DNA of 64,000 nt from Billgrantia bachuensis (lineage in GTDB: Bacteria; Pseudomonadota; Gammaproteobacteria; Pseudomonadales; Halomonadaceae): positions 1 through 64,000 of the forward strand of contig NZ_JAAQTO010000018.1 of the NCBI RefSeq assembly GCF_011742165.1, in the 5' to 3' direction. Positions 16,674 to 24,812 of the stretch are shown here, in pieces. The notes beneath the pieces were generated by a model. It saw nothing but the letters and a program-made list of their open reading frames with translations. It did not search any database and was not told where the DNA came from. Both the position numbers and the translations under genes were made by a program. How positions within the stretch are numbered: the stretch's first letter is position 1; each line of letters begins with the position of its first letter.

Positions 16674-17000
16674 GTCGTGTCGCCTGGCATTGATCAGCTT
16701 GGAAGGCTCCGACTGCGGAACACCGCCTGCCGTTGAACGAATTTTGCGCCAGGCGGCAAGGCCACGACTTGCCTGACTGCGACATGGGCATGCCCATGAC
16801 TCCCACCGAATGTGTCTTTTCTTCTCCTGCGCGTCGCGCCTGCATCCATGCTTGTCGTCGGCAGACAACTGGGCTTCCGGCGGCTGATCCACACTCGCCG
16901 TATTCGTACCCGGCACCCTGCACAATGACAACGCCGAACTCCTGACGACACCAACAATCCGACCGATGCCGCCGACGCGGCCAGCAATGAGGAAGCTTCC
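16674..17000. promoter_or_regulatory. Divergent promoter region gbcB / gbcA
   Basis: 327 bases separate the divergently transcribed gbcB and gbcA. No credible gene is seen. In pseudomonads GbdR activates both genes and its gene is present in this window, so GbdR sites are expected here. I could not identify a convincing motif by eye. Confidence 0.5.
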
Positions 17001-18287
17001 ATGGACACACTCTCCCCAGCCCCCCTGGACGACCCCCTGGATCCGGCGCGGCAAGCCACCGCCGCGATGCTTGCCGAGCGCGCGCACAACTTCTCGCTAC
17101 CCCAGCCCTTCTATAACGATGCCCGGTTGTTCGCCCTGGACATGCAGGAGATCTTCGGCAAGGAGTGGCTGTTCGCCGGCATGACCTGCGAGATTCCCGC
17201 CAAGGGCAACTACATGACCCTGCAGGTCGGCGACAACCCGGTGATCCTGGTGCGTGGCGACGGCGGTACGATCCATGCCTTCCATAACGTCTGCCGCCAT
17301 CGCGGCTCGCGACTATGCGTCAGCGACAAGGGCAAGGTCGCCAAGCTGGTCTGCCCCTACCACCAGTGGACCTACGAACTCGACGGCCGCCTGTTGTTCG
17401 CCGGTAGCGACATGGGTACGGATTTCGATCTTTCGGCCTACGGCCTCAAGCCGGTCCACGTATGCACTGGCGGCGGCTTCATCTTCATCAGCCTGGCCGA
17501 ACAGCCACCGGCCATCGACGACTTCCTGGCCACCCTGGAGCACTATCTCGAGCCCTACGAGATGGCCAACCTCAAGGTCGCCGTGGAATCGAATATCGTC
17601 GAGCAGGCCAACTGGAAGCTGGTGATCGAAAACAATCGCGAGTGCTACCACTGCAACGGCGCCCACCCGGAGCTGTTGAACTCGCTGCAGGAGTTCGACG
17701 ACACCGACGATCCCCGCGCCACACCGGCCTACAAGGAGCTTGTAGCGAAGAAGCAGGCGGACTGGGACGAGCAGCAGGTACCCTGGCAGCTCAAGCGCTT
17801 CGGCAAGCGCAACCGCTTGACCCGCACACCGCTGCTGAATGGCGTGGTCTCCATGACCATGGACGGCAAGCCGGCAAGCCGCAAGCTGATGGGCCGCCTG
17901 ACCAGTCCCGACATGGGCTCGCTGCGCATCCTGCACTTGCCCAACTCCTGGAACCACTTCATGGGCGACCACGCCATCGTGTTCCGCGTGCTGCCGCTGG
18001 GGCCGCAGGAAACCCTGGTGACCACCAAGTGGCTGGTGCACAAGGATGCCGTGGAAGGCGTCGACTACAACCCCGATGAGATGCGCCGGGTATGGGACGC
18101 CACCAACGCCCAGGACAAGCGCCTGGCCGAGGAGAACCAGCGCGGCATCAACTCCCAGGCCTACCAGCCGGGCCCCTACTCGGAAACCTACGAGTTCGGT
18201 GTGATCGACTTCATCGACTGGTACAGCGAGCGCATGCAGGAGAATCTGGGCCACAGCGCCCCCCACCTGCAGCTGGTGCGCGGCTAG
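17001..18287 (+). CDS. gbcA: Glycine betaine monooxygenase Rieske oxygenase subunit GbcA
   Basis: A 428-residue aromatic-ring-hydroxylating-type Rieske oxygenase. The Rieske cluster is Cys98-x-His100 and Cys118-x2-His121 (CRHRG, CPYHQW). The mononuclear-iron site is in NNRECYHCNGAHPE (His217, His222). It converts glycine betaine to dimethylglycine with release of formaldehyde, using electrons from GbcB. The surrounding pathway genes (dgcAB, etf, gbdR, formaldehyde dehydrogenase) make the substrate assignment strong. A strong hairpin follows the stop. Confidence 0.94.
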   Translation: MDTLSPAPLDDPLDPARQATAAMLAERAHNFSLPQPFYNDARLFALDMQEIFGKEWLFAGMTCEIPAKGNYMTLQVGDNPVILVRGDGGTIHAFHNVCRHRGSRLCVSDKGKVAKLVCPYHQWTYELDGRLLFAGSDMGTDFDLSAYGLKPVHVCTGGGFIFISLAEQPPAIDDFLATLEHYLEPYEMANLKVAVESNIVEQANWKLVIENNRECYHCNGAHPELLNSLQEFDDTDDPRATPAYKELVAKKQADWDEQQVPWQLKRFGKRNRLTRTPLLNGVVSMTMDGKPASRKLMGRLTSPDMGSLRILHLPNSWNHFMGDHAIVFRVLPLGPQETLVTTKWLVHKDAVEGVDYNPDEMRRVWDATNAQDKRLAEENQRGINSQAYQPGPYSETYEFGVIDFIDWYSERMQENLGHSAPHLQLVRG

Positions 18288-18318
18288 ATACCGCGACTTG
18301 TCCCTCTGGCATCATGAA

Positions 18319-18346
18319 ATCGCCCCCGGCCTAGGCCGGGGGCGAT
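18319..18346. terminator. Bidirectional terminator between gbcA and the next gene
   Basis: A perfect 13-bp stem (ATCGCCCCCGGCC / GGCCGGGGGCGAT) around TA, between two convergent genes. T-rich flanks are short, so it may serve as a rho-independent terminator on either strand. Confidence 0.7.
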
Positions 18347-18389
18347 TCGTTCATGCTCACCTTCGGAGTAGGTAACTCGAGCTTCGTGT

Positions 18390-18629
18390 CTAGCCGAGGG
18401 CAGGCCGCAAGTGGCGCTCCAGCGCCTCGCGTACTTCCGGCTGCATGACGCCGAGCTGGGTTTCCAGCTCGGCGACCAGCGCCGACAATCCGGGGACCGC
18501 ACGGCATGCGTGCTGCTGCGCGGCCAGCCGGGCGCTTTCGTCGGGATCGGCATCGGCAGGCAGGTCGATGCCCAGCGCCACCAGGCGATCACGGAAATCC
18601 TCCGCATCGATCAAGTCGGCATACATCAT
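18390..18629 (-). CDS. Small hypothetical protein in betaine cluster
   Basis: A 79-residue acidic protein (MMYADLIDAEDFRDRLVALG...) predicted to be all-helical, with a central Ala/Glu-rich helix. I do not recognise the family. The ATG at 18629 has GGGAGG eight bases upstream; the GTG at 18638 overlaps that site and is rejected as the start. It is convergent with gbcA and lies downstream of the formaldehyde dehydrogenase gene on the same strand, separated by the tandem-repeat tract. Confidence 0.6.
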   Translation of the reverse strand: MMYADLIDAEDFRDRLVALGIDLPADADPDESARLAAQQHACRAVPGLSALVAELETQLGVMQPEVREALERHLRPALG

Positions 18630-18720
18630 CTCTTCCACCTCCCGCTAGCGTTGGCTATCGTCCCCTGGCTACATTACCCGGCCAGCCCTGACTCAGCTAG
18701 ACCTGCCCAGCCAGCGCTCA

Positions 18721-18926
18721 AGTGGCCACGCTGCCTTGGGGGGTCGATATCCCGAAATGGCTCGCCGCGCCGCCTTCAGCGAACCGTCGAGGAGCTCGGG
18801 TTCTTCCTTATGCGGCCACGCTGCCGTGGGGGTCGATATCCCGAAATGGCTCGCCGCGCCGCCTTCAGCGAACCGTCGACGAGCTCGGGTTCTCCCTTAT
18901 GCGGCCACGCTGCCGTGGGGGTCGAT
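18721..18926. repeat. Tandem 89/90-bp repeat extending from the 3' end of the formaldehyde dehydrogenase gene
   Basis: Two nearly identical copies (18721-18810 and 18811-18899) are followed by a third partial copy (from 18900) that is the last coding part of the formaldehyde dehydrogenase gene. All three share GGCCACGCTGCC-x-TGGGGGTCGAT, which encodes the gene's C-terminal IDPHGSVA. The remainder of each unit also resembles the gene's end in degraded form. I infer local duplication of the gene terminus. The copies differ at only a few positions. Confidence 0.85.
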
Positions 18927-20090
18927 GACGAATTTCTTCGCCGCGCCACCGTCGAAGTCGGCGTAGCCCTGCGGGGCCTGGTCCAGAGTGATCATCTGCA
19001 CGTTGACCGCATCGGCGATCTTGACCTTCTCGAACAGGATCGCCTGCATCAGCGGACGGTGGTATTTCATTACCGGACACTGGCCGGTATGGAAGGAGTG
19101 CGACTTGGCCCAGCCCAGGCCGAAGCGCATGCTCAATGCGCCCTGCTTGGCGGCATCGTCGGCGGCACCCGGGTCTTCGGTCACGTAGAGGCCCGGAATG
19201 CCGATCTGGCCGCCGGCACGGGTCAACTGCATTGCCGAGTTGAGTACGGTGGCGGGAGCTTCCTTGCCGTGGTTGCAACCGCAGGCATGGGCCTCGAAAC
19301 CGACGCAATCGACGAAGGCATCGACTTCGCGTTCGCCGAGAATCACTTCGAGCTTGTCTGCCATGTCGCCGTCCTGGGTCAGGTCGATGGTTTCGCAGCC
19401 GAAGCTCCGCGCCTGAGCCAGACGCTCCTCGATCATGTCGCCGACGATCACGCAGGCCGCTCCCAGCAGCTGGGCCGAGACCGCGGCCGCCAGGCCCACC
19501 GGGCCGGCTCCGGCGATATAGACGGTGCTGCCCGGCCCGACGCCCGCCGTCACGCAGCCGTGGAAGCCGGTGGGGAAGATGTCCGAGAGCAGGGTCAGGT
19601 CACGGATCTTCTCCATGGCCTGGTCGGCGTCCGGAAACTTCAGCAGGTTGAAGTCGGCATAGGGCACCATGACGTATTCCGTCTGGCCACCGACCCAGCC
19701 ACCCATGTCGACGTAGCCATAGGCCGCGCCCGGGCGCGCCGGGTTGACGTTGAGGCAGATCCCCGTGCGGCCTTCCTTGCAGTTGCGGCAGCGGCCGCAG
19801 GCGATGTTGAACGGCACCGAGACCAGATCGCCCGGCTGGATGAATTCGACGTCGCGCCCGCACTCGATTACCAGGCCGGTGATTTCATGACCCAGCACCA
19901 GGCCGGACGGCGCGGTGGTGCGCCCGCGCACCATGTGCTGGTCGCTGCCACAGATGTTGGTTGTGACCACCTTCAGGATCACGCCGTGGTCGCATTTGCG
20001 ATTGCCGAGAGCGAGTTCCGGGTAGGGAATGGATTCGATGTCGACCTTACCCGGGCCTTTGTAGACGACTCCGCGATTAGCTTGGCTCAT
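18897..20090 (-). CDS. fdhA: Formaldehyde dehydrogenase, glutathione-independent
   Basis: A 397-residue zinc-dependent medium-chain dehydrogenase closely resembling the Pseudomonas glutathione-independent enzyme that oxidises formaldehyde to formate with NAD+. Catalytic zinc ligands are visible (Cys47 in NICGSDQH; His68-Glu69 in LGHEI), as are the structural-zinc cysteines (CGRCRNCKEGRTGIC) and the Rossmann motif GAGPVGLAAA. It should detoxify the formaldehyde released at each betaine demethylation step and feed formate to the Fds enzyme. Its 3' end is the source of a tandem repeat. Confidence 0.94.
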   Translation of the reverse strand: MSQANRGVVYKGPGKVDIESIPYPELALGNRKCDHGVILKVVTTNICGSDQHMVRGRTTAPSGLVLGHEITGLVIECGRDVEFIQPGDLVSVPFNIACGRCRNCKEGRTGICLNVNPARPGAAYGYVDMGGWVGGQTEYVMVPYADFNLLKFPDADQAMEKIRDLTLLSDIFPTGFHGCVTAGVGPGSTVYIAGAGPVGLAAAVSAQLLGAACVIVGDMIEERLAQARSFGCETIDLTQDGDMADKLEVILGEREVDAFVDCVGFEAHACGCNHGKEAPATVLNSAMQLTRAGGQIGIPGLYVTEDPGAADDAAKQGALSMRFGLGWAKSHSFHTGQCPVMKYHRPLMQAILFEKVKIADAVNVQMITLDQAPQGYADFDGGAAKKFVIDPHGSVAA

Positions 20091-20368
20091 GGGTGACTCC
20101 TTACGTTGTTATGCGGCTGACCGGACCTGGACCCGGTTCCGAGTGATGGCGAGACGCCACCGAGCCAGCCTACGCCACACCTGTAACGTCTCGTATGCGC
20201 AGAGGCGACGTCGCCATGCGTGATATCGCCATGCTCAGGGCCGCTCAAGGTAACCACAGGTCGCTTTCACGACACCACCAACTTTCCAGGAAGCGAACAA
20301 TGGCCGACCCGGGCGCGCAAACGCGCCCGGGTCCCGCGCAACACCAAAAATAATCACGAGGAATCCCC

Positions 20369-21943
20369 ATGAAGCATGACGATGCACCGATCCTCAAACC
20401 GGGGCAGGACAATGCCCAGGTGCTGGGGATGGATTTCCATCATCCCGTCTTTCCTCTCTCGGCCCTGGCCATTCTGGCCTTCATCCTTTATGCCCTGATC
20501 TACCCCGACGCCGCCAGTACCCACCTCACCGCGGCCCGCGGTTGGTCGATCGAGTACTTCGACTGGCTGTTCATGATCGCCGGCAACCTGTTCGTGCTGC
20601 TGTGCCTGGCGCTGATCGCCATGCCCGTCGGTCGCATCCGCCTCGGCGGCAACCAGGCCCGGCCGGAATACTCGACGCTCTCCTGGTTCGCCATGCTGTT
20701 CGCCGCCGGCATGGGCATCGGCCTGATGTTCTGGAGCGTCGCCGAGCCGGTGGCCTACTACACCGACTGGTACGGCACGCCGCTGAATGCCGAAGCGCAC
20801 ACCCCGGCCGGGGCCAGCGCGGCGATGGGTGCCACCATGTTCCACTGGGGGCTCCATCCTTGGGCGATCTACGCCACGGTGGGGCTGTCGCTGGCCTTCT
20901 TCGCCTACAACCGCGGGCTGCCGCTGACCCTGCGCTCGGCCTTCACGCCGATCCTCGGTGAGCGAGTGCGCGGCTGGTTCGGCCACGTGATCGACATCGT
21001 CGCGGTGCTGGCGACGATCTTCGGCCTGGCCACCTCGCTGGGCTTCGGCGCCTCCCAGGCGGCGGGCGGCCTCAACTACCTGTTCGACGTGCCCAACACC
21101 ATCGGCACCCAGCTGGCGATCATCGTCGTGGTCACCGCCGTGGCGCTGTTCTCGGTGTGGCGCGGTATCGACGGCGGCGTGAAAGTGTTTTCCAACATCA
21201 ACATGGTGGTCGCGCTGGCGCTGCTCACCTTCGTGATCGTCACCGGCGGCGTGCTGCTGTTCGTCAACAATCTGTGGCAGGCCAGCCTGGCCTACGTCGG
21301 CCATATCGCGCCGCTGTCGAACTGGATCGGCCGCGACGACACCACCTGGTATCACGGCTGGACGGTGTTCTACTGGGCTTGGTGGATCTCCTGGTCGCCC
21401 TTCGTCGGCATGTTCATCGCGCGTGTCTCCCGCGGGCGCACGGTGCGCGAGTTCCTCACCGCCGTGCTGGTGGTGCCGACCCTGGTCACACTGGTATGGA
21501 TGAGCGCCTTCGGCGGCACCGCGCTGGATCAGTCGGCCACGGGTGTCGGCGCCTTGGCCGACGGCATCAGCGACGTCTCGCTGGCGATGTTCCAGATGCT
21601 CGAGCACCTGCCGCTGACCACGGTAACTTCCAGCCTGGCAATCCTGCTGGTGCTGATCTTCTTCATCACTTCGTCGGATTCCGGCTCGCTGGTGATCGAC
21701 AACATCACCGCCGGCGGCAAGACCGACGCACCCCGCGGCCAGCGTGTGTTCTGGGCCGTTCTGGAGGGCGTGATCGCGGGTATTCTGCTCTACGGCGGCG
21801 GCAGCACCGCGCTGGGTGCGCTGCAGGCAGGTGCCGTGGCTACCGGACTGCCCTTCACCCTGGTGCTGCTGGGCATGGCCTTCTGCCTGGTCAAAGGACT
21901 GAGGGAAGAACAGCGCAGTCAGGTGGCGGCCAAGCCGGCCTGA
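20369..21943 (+). CDS. BCCT family glycine betaine/choline/carnitine transporter
   Basis: A 524-residue transporter with about twelve hydrophobic segments. Family motifs are present: the Gly-rich GMGIGLMFW segment and the signature WTVFYWAWWISWSPFVGMFI with the following SRGRT. It is sodium- or proton-coupled and located in the inner membrane. The short hydrophilic C-terminus (about 20 residues) lacks the long osmosensory extension of BetP, suggesting a role in catabolic uptake rather than osmosensing; that is inference. A GAGGAA ribosome-binding site precedes the ATG. It sits among the betaine-catabolism genes, making glycine betaine the likely substrate. Confidence 0.92.
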   Translation: MKHDDAPILKPGQDNAQVLGMDFHHPVFPLSALAILAFILYALIYPDAASTHLTAARGWSIEYFDWLFMIAGNLFVLLCLALIAMPVGRIRLGGNQARPEYSTLSWFAMLFAAGMGIGLMFWSVAEPVAYYTDWYGTPLNAEAHTPAGASAAMGATMFHWGLHPWAIYATVGLSLAFFAYNRGLPLTLRSAFTPILGERVRGWFGHVIDIVAVLATIFGLATSLGFGASQAAGGLNYLFDVPNTIGTQLAIIVVVTAVALFSVWRGIDGGVKVFSNINMVVALALLTFVIVTGGVLLFVNNLWQASLAYVGHIAPLSNWIGRDDTTWYHGWTVFYWAWWISWSPFVGMFIARVSRGRTVREFLTAVLVVPTLVTLVWMSAFGGTALDQSATGVGALADGISDVSLAMFQMLEHLPLTTVTSSLAILLVLIFFITSSDSGSLVIDNITAGGKTDAPRGQRVFWAVLEGVIAGILLYGGGSTALGALQAGAVATGLPFTLVLLGMAFCLVKGLREEQRSQVAAKPA

Positions 21944-21958
21944 TACGCAAGCTTCCCT

Positions 21959-22008
21959 GCCGCTAACGCAACAACCCCGGCCTTGGCCGGGGTTGTTGCG
22001 TTAGCGGC
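21959..22008. terminator. Very long perfect hairpin after BCCT gene
   Basis: Bases 21959-21982 are the exact reverse complement of 21985-22008, a 24-bp stem closed by TT. It begins 16 bases after the transporter stop. The core (ACCCCGGCC/GGCCGGGGT) is a typical terminator stem, and the A/T-richer outer part makes it unusually long. Confidence 0.75.
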
Positions 22009-22143
22009 TTCTCGCCACGCCACTTCAGATCGGACTCGACCTCGAAGGAACGAACGGGCATGGTAGTAGTTTCCATCCCCCCTGTCGTGTGGTCACGACG
22101 CGACGAGAGCCCATGGTCACCCAAGTCGAAGGAGGTAACACTG

Positions 22144-22671
22144 ATGTCGACCCGGTTCACCCGATGCCTGGGCCTGGCCGGCCTGTTGTCGCTGCTGACC
22201 CTGGCCCTCCCTGCCTTCGCCCAGCAAGCCTCGCCGGGGGCCGATGCCGCCGATGTCACCACCGAGCAAATCCGTGACTGGGAGGTCATCTGCCCAAGCG
22301 AGGGCGGGGGCAACTGCACGATGGGACAAGTGGTCAACGACTCGGACAGCGACCAGCCTCTGATGCAAGTGGTGATGGCATATCCGCCGCAACTCGACGG
22401 TCCGGCGATGTCTTTCCTGCTGCCGCTGGGGGTGCATCTCGCCTCGGGCCTGCAGCTCCAGGTAGGTGATGGAGAGCCGGTCCAGTTCCCCTACCAGACC
22501 TGCGTACAACAGGGCTGCCGTGCCGACCTTCCCGTTCAACCGTCCCTGCTGCAGGCATTGCGCAGCGGCAGTACGGCCACCCTGAGCCTGTTCGGCCCAC
22601 GCGGCGATCGCATCGATCTGGATATCTCCCTGATGGGCTTCACCGACGCCAGCACCCGCATCTCGCCCTGA
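22144..22671 (+). CDS. Invasion-associated locus B (IalB)-family exported protein
   Basis: A 175-residue protein with a signal peptide (about 1-27, ending AFAQQ) and an IalB-like domain: RDWEVICP, an internal Cys pair (CPSEGGGNC), and TCVQQGCRADLP. IalB proteins are small periplasmic beta-sandwich proteins; their molecular role is poorly known. The ATG at 22144 has GGAGG nine bases upstream and is preferred over the in-frame start at 22060. It is convergent with etfB. Its presence in a betaine cluster is not explained. Confidence 0.8.
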   Translation: MSTRFTRCLGLAGLLSLLTLALPAFAQQASPGADAADVTTEQIRDWEVICPSEGGGNCTMGQVVNDSDSDQPLMQVVMAYPPQLDGPAMSFLLPLGVHLASGLQLQVGDGEPVQFPYQTCVQQGCRADLPVQPSLLQALRSGSTATLSLFGPRGDRIDLDISLMGFTDASTRISP

Positions 22672-22691
22672 AGGCGGGGTCTCTCATACGA

Positions 22692-22716
22692 GAGCCCCGG
22701 CATTGCGCCGGGGCTC
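22692..22716. terminator. Bidirectional terminator between ialB-like gene and etfB
   Basis: GAGCCCCGGC-ATTGC-GCCGGGGCTC, a perfect 10-bp stem between two convergent genes. It is well placed to end both transcripts. Confidence 0.7.
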
Positions 22717-22741
22717 GTTGGGTCGCGTGTGACGCTTGCCG

Positions 22742-23548
22742 TTACCTCAGCACACCCTCCTCCTTCAATAGCTTGAAGATTGCCTCGGCGCCCTGCTCCG
22801 GCGTCACGTCGGTGAGCACCTGGCCACTGCCGCCTTCGGCCTTGGCCGCGGCAGCCTTGAAACGTTCCCGCGCCGATGTCGCCTTGATGATCTTGAGCCG
22901 CTTGGGGCGCTTGCGAGCCGGTGCAACGCTCCATTCCGACTGGGCTTCGTCCCACACCACGGCAGCGGTTTCGACCTCGACTTCACCGCGCCGCGCCGGG
23001 CCGAAGGCGCTCTGGCGGGCCGTCGCGGCGGCGGCGTCGACGGTGACGATCGCCGGTAGCCGCACTTGGAGCCGACGGCGCTGGCCGCGAGGCAGGGCCT
23101 GGAGCAGCGTAGCCACGCCATTCTCGACCTTTTCCACGCCGGCCAAACCACTGACCAGCGGCCAACCCAGACGTTCGGATAGCAGGTAGGGCAACAACCC
23201 GGAGCCTTCCCCCTCTTCGGCGCGCTCACCGGCGATCACCAGTTGCGGCCTTGCTTCGTCAAGCATATCGGCCAGGGCGGGAACCACATCGGCGCCAGGC
23301 GGCTGCTCGACCAGGGTCAACTGCGGCAGGCCCATGCCCAGGTAGCCGCGCAGAGCGCTCTCGCTCTGCTCGTCGAGCGTCCCCGCATGCAGCAGTGTGA
23401 TACGCGCCTTGTCGAGCGACAAGGCCAGCTCCACGCCGCGGGCGTCCTGGTCGGCGCGACGGGCGCGGCCGGTCAACGGATGCCGGCCGACGGAGACCAG
23501 TACCGCCACCTCTAGCTGGGCATAAGGGACTTGAGCTTCAGGCTGCAT
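22742..23548 (-). CDS. etfB: Electron transfer flavoprotein beta subunit (betaine cluster)
   Basis: A 268-residue EtfB/FixA-type subunit with an adenine-nucleotide-alpha-hydrolase-like fold (VLVSVGRHPLTGRARRADQDARGVELALSL) and the VIAGERAEEGEGSGLLPYLL segment. With EtfA it should carry electrons from dimethylglycine (and possibly sarcosine) oxidation to the respiratory chain. The ATG at 23548 has GAGGAG upstream and overlaps etfA by 11 bases. Gene order dgcA-dgcB-etfA-etfB matches the pseudomonad locus. Confidence 0.9.
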   Translation of the reverse strand: MQPEAQVPYAQLEVAVLVSVGRHPLTGRARRADQDARGVELALSLDKARITLLHAGTLDEQSESALRGYLGMGLPQLTLVEQPPGADVVPALADMLDEARPQLVIAGERAEEGEGSGLLPYLLSERLGWPLVSGLAGVEKVENGVATLLQALPRGQRRRLQVRLPAIVTVDAAAATARQSAFGPARRGEVEVETAAVVWDEAQSEWSVAPARKRPKRLKIIKATSARERFKAAAAKAEGGSGQVLTDVTPEQGAEAIFKLLKEEGVLR

Positions 23549-24812
23549 CGCGCTTCTCCTCTCGTTGCCGCTCCACCATCTCGACCAGTGCTGCGAGAAT
23601 GCTCGCCGAGTCACCGATCACCGCCAGGTCGGCACGCTTGATCATGTCGCATCCCGGGTCGACATTGATGGCGACCACTTTCTCGCAGCTCTGGATGCCC
23701 TGCAGGTGCTGGATGGCACCGCTGATGCCCACCGCCACGTAGACCCGAGCCGTGACCCAGGTGCCAGTGGCGCCCACCTGACGATCGCGCGGCATGAAGC
23801 CGTCGTCCACCGCCACCCGCGAGGCGCCCTCGGTCGCTCCCAGCACCTTGGCGGCATGGTGAAATCCTTCCCACTCCTTGACGCCGTTGCCGGCGGAGAG
23901 AATGAACTCGGCTTCGGCCAACGCCACACCGGCCGGATCGACGGCCACCGAGCCCAGATCCTCGATACGCGCCAGCAAGGAAGGCAACGGCTGTGCCAAG
24001 GCGAGCGGACGGGCCGCATGGCGGGTCTCGGAAACCGGCTCGGCACACTCGGCCAGCGCCAGTACGATACGCGGCAGAGCACGCTGGATATCGCTGGTGC
24101 CGGCGGCACCCCGCCCGGTACAGCGCCAGCCCAGCGGCGCCGTGGCGTCGGGCTCGATCTGCCAGACACCCGCGGCGGGCCGCTCCTGGAGGCGTGCCGC
24201 CAATCGCCGTCCCAGGTCGGCGCCGCCCAGCTTGGAATCGGGCAGCAGCCAATGAGACGGGGCGAGCTCACCCTCGACGACGGCAAGCGCCGCCAGGCGG
24301 GCTTCCGGTGCATGGCCATCGAACAGTATGTCATCGAAATGCAGCAGGCGGTCGACACCGGCCTCGTCGAAAGCCTCTTCCTTATGAGTGCCGAAGACCA
24401 CCGCCAGCACCGCCCCGGGCCGCTCGCCATCGGCATCGGCCAGCTGCCGGGCCAGGCCAAGCAGGTCACGGTCATGGCTGGAGAGGCGCCCACCGGACAT
24501 GTCCGGTACCACCGCGACCAGGAAGGCCGGATCATCGATCGTCACCTGGCGACGGCTGTCCTTCGTCTCCGCCATGCCAGTGGCGGCAGGGCCGCCCTGC
24601 TGGGCGCCGCTGCGGTCGATGCGCTTGATGCCGTTGGGCCCCATGAAGCCCACCGCGTGAGGATTTCTGCGAAGCACACCGTTGGGGCCCATCCACTCCG
24701 TCGCCGCGGATACGCCCTCACCAAACTCCGCCAGCACGCTCAGGTGCTCGGGATGCAGGCGATTTCTGGCGATCCACTCCTTGCGCGGATCGCGGCGCAG
24801 GATATCGCTCAT
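23538..24812 (-). CDS. etfA: Electron transfer flavoprotein alpha subunit (betaine cluster)
   Basis: A 424-residue EtfA. The C-terminal FAD-binding domain is clear (AEFILSAGNGVKEWEGFHHAAKVLG; VGATGTWVTARVYVAVGISGAIQHLQGI; CEKVVAINVDPGCDMIKRADLAVIGD). It is longer than housekeeping EtfA by about 100 N-terminal residues, including MGPNGVLRRNPHAVGFMGPN. The ATG at 24812 has GGAGGTG upstream and overlaps the dgcB stop by four bases. It is dedicated by context to dimethylglycine demethylation. Confidence 0.92.
   Translation of the reverse strand: MSDILRRDPRKEWIARNRLHPEHLSVLAEFGEGVSAATEWMGPNGVLRRNPHAVGFMGPNGIKRIDRSGAQQGGPAATGMAETKDSRRQVTIDDPAFLVAVVPDMSGGRLSSHDRDLLGLARQLADADGERPGAVLAVVFGTHKEEAFDEAGVDRLLHFDDILFDGHAPEARLAALAVVEGELAPSHWLLPDSKLGGADLGRRLAARLQERPAAGVWQIEPDATAPLGWRCTGRGAAGTSDIQRALPRIVLALAECAEPVSETRHAARPLALAQPLPSLLARIEDLGSVAVDPAGVALAEAEFILSAGNGVKEWEGFHHAAKVLGATEGASRVAVDDGFMPRDRQVGATGTWVTARVYVAVGISGAIQHLQGIQSCEKVVAINVDPGCDMIKRADLAVIGDSASILAALVEMVERQREEKRDAA

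Noticed and set aside
18721..18926. CRISPR array
   Set aside because: Only two to three 89/90-bp head-to-tail units without unique spacers; the unit derives from the adjacent gene.
18411..20096. A 561-codon plus-strand frame opposite the formaldehyde dehydrogenase gene
   Set aside because: It is antisense to the well-supported dehydrogenase and reads through the tandem repeat; no recognisable domain.
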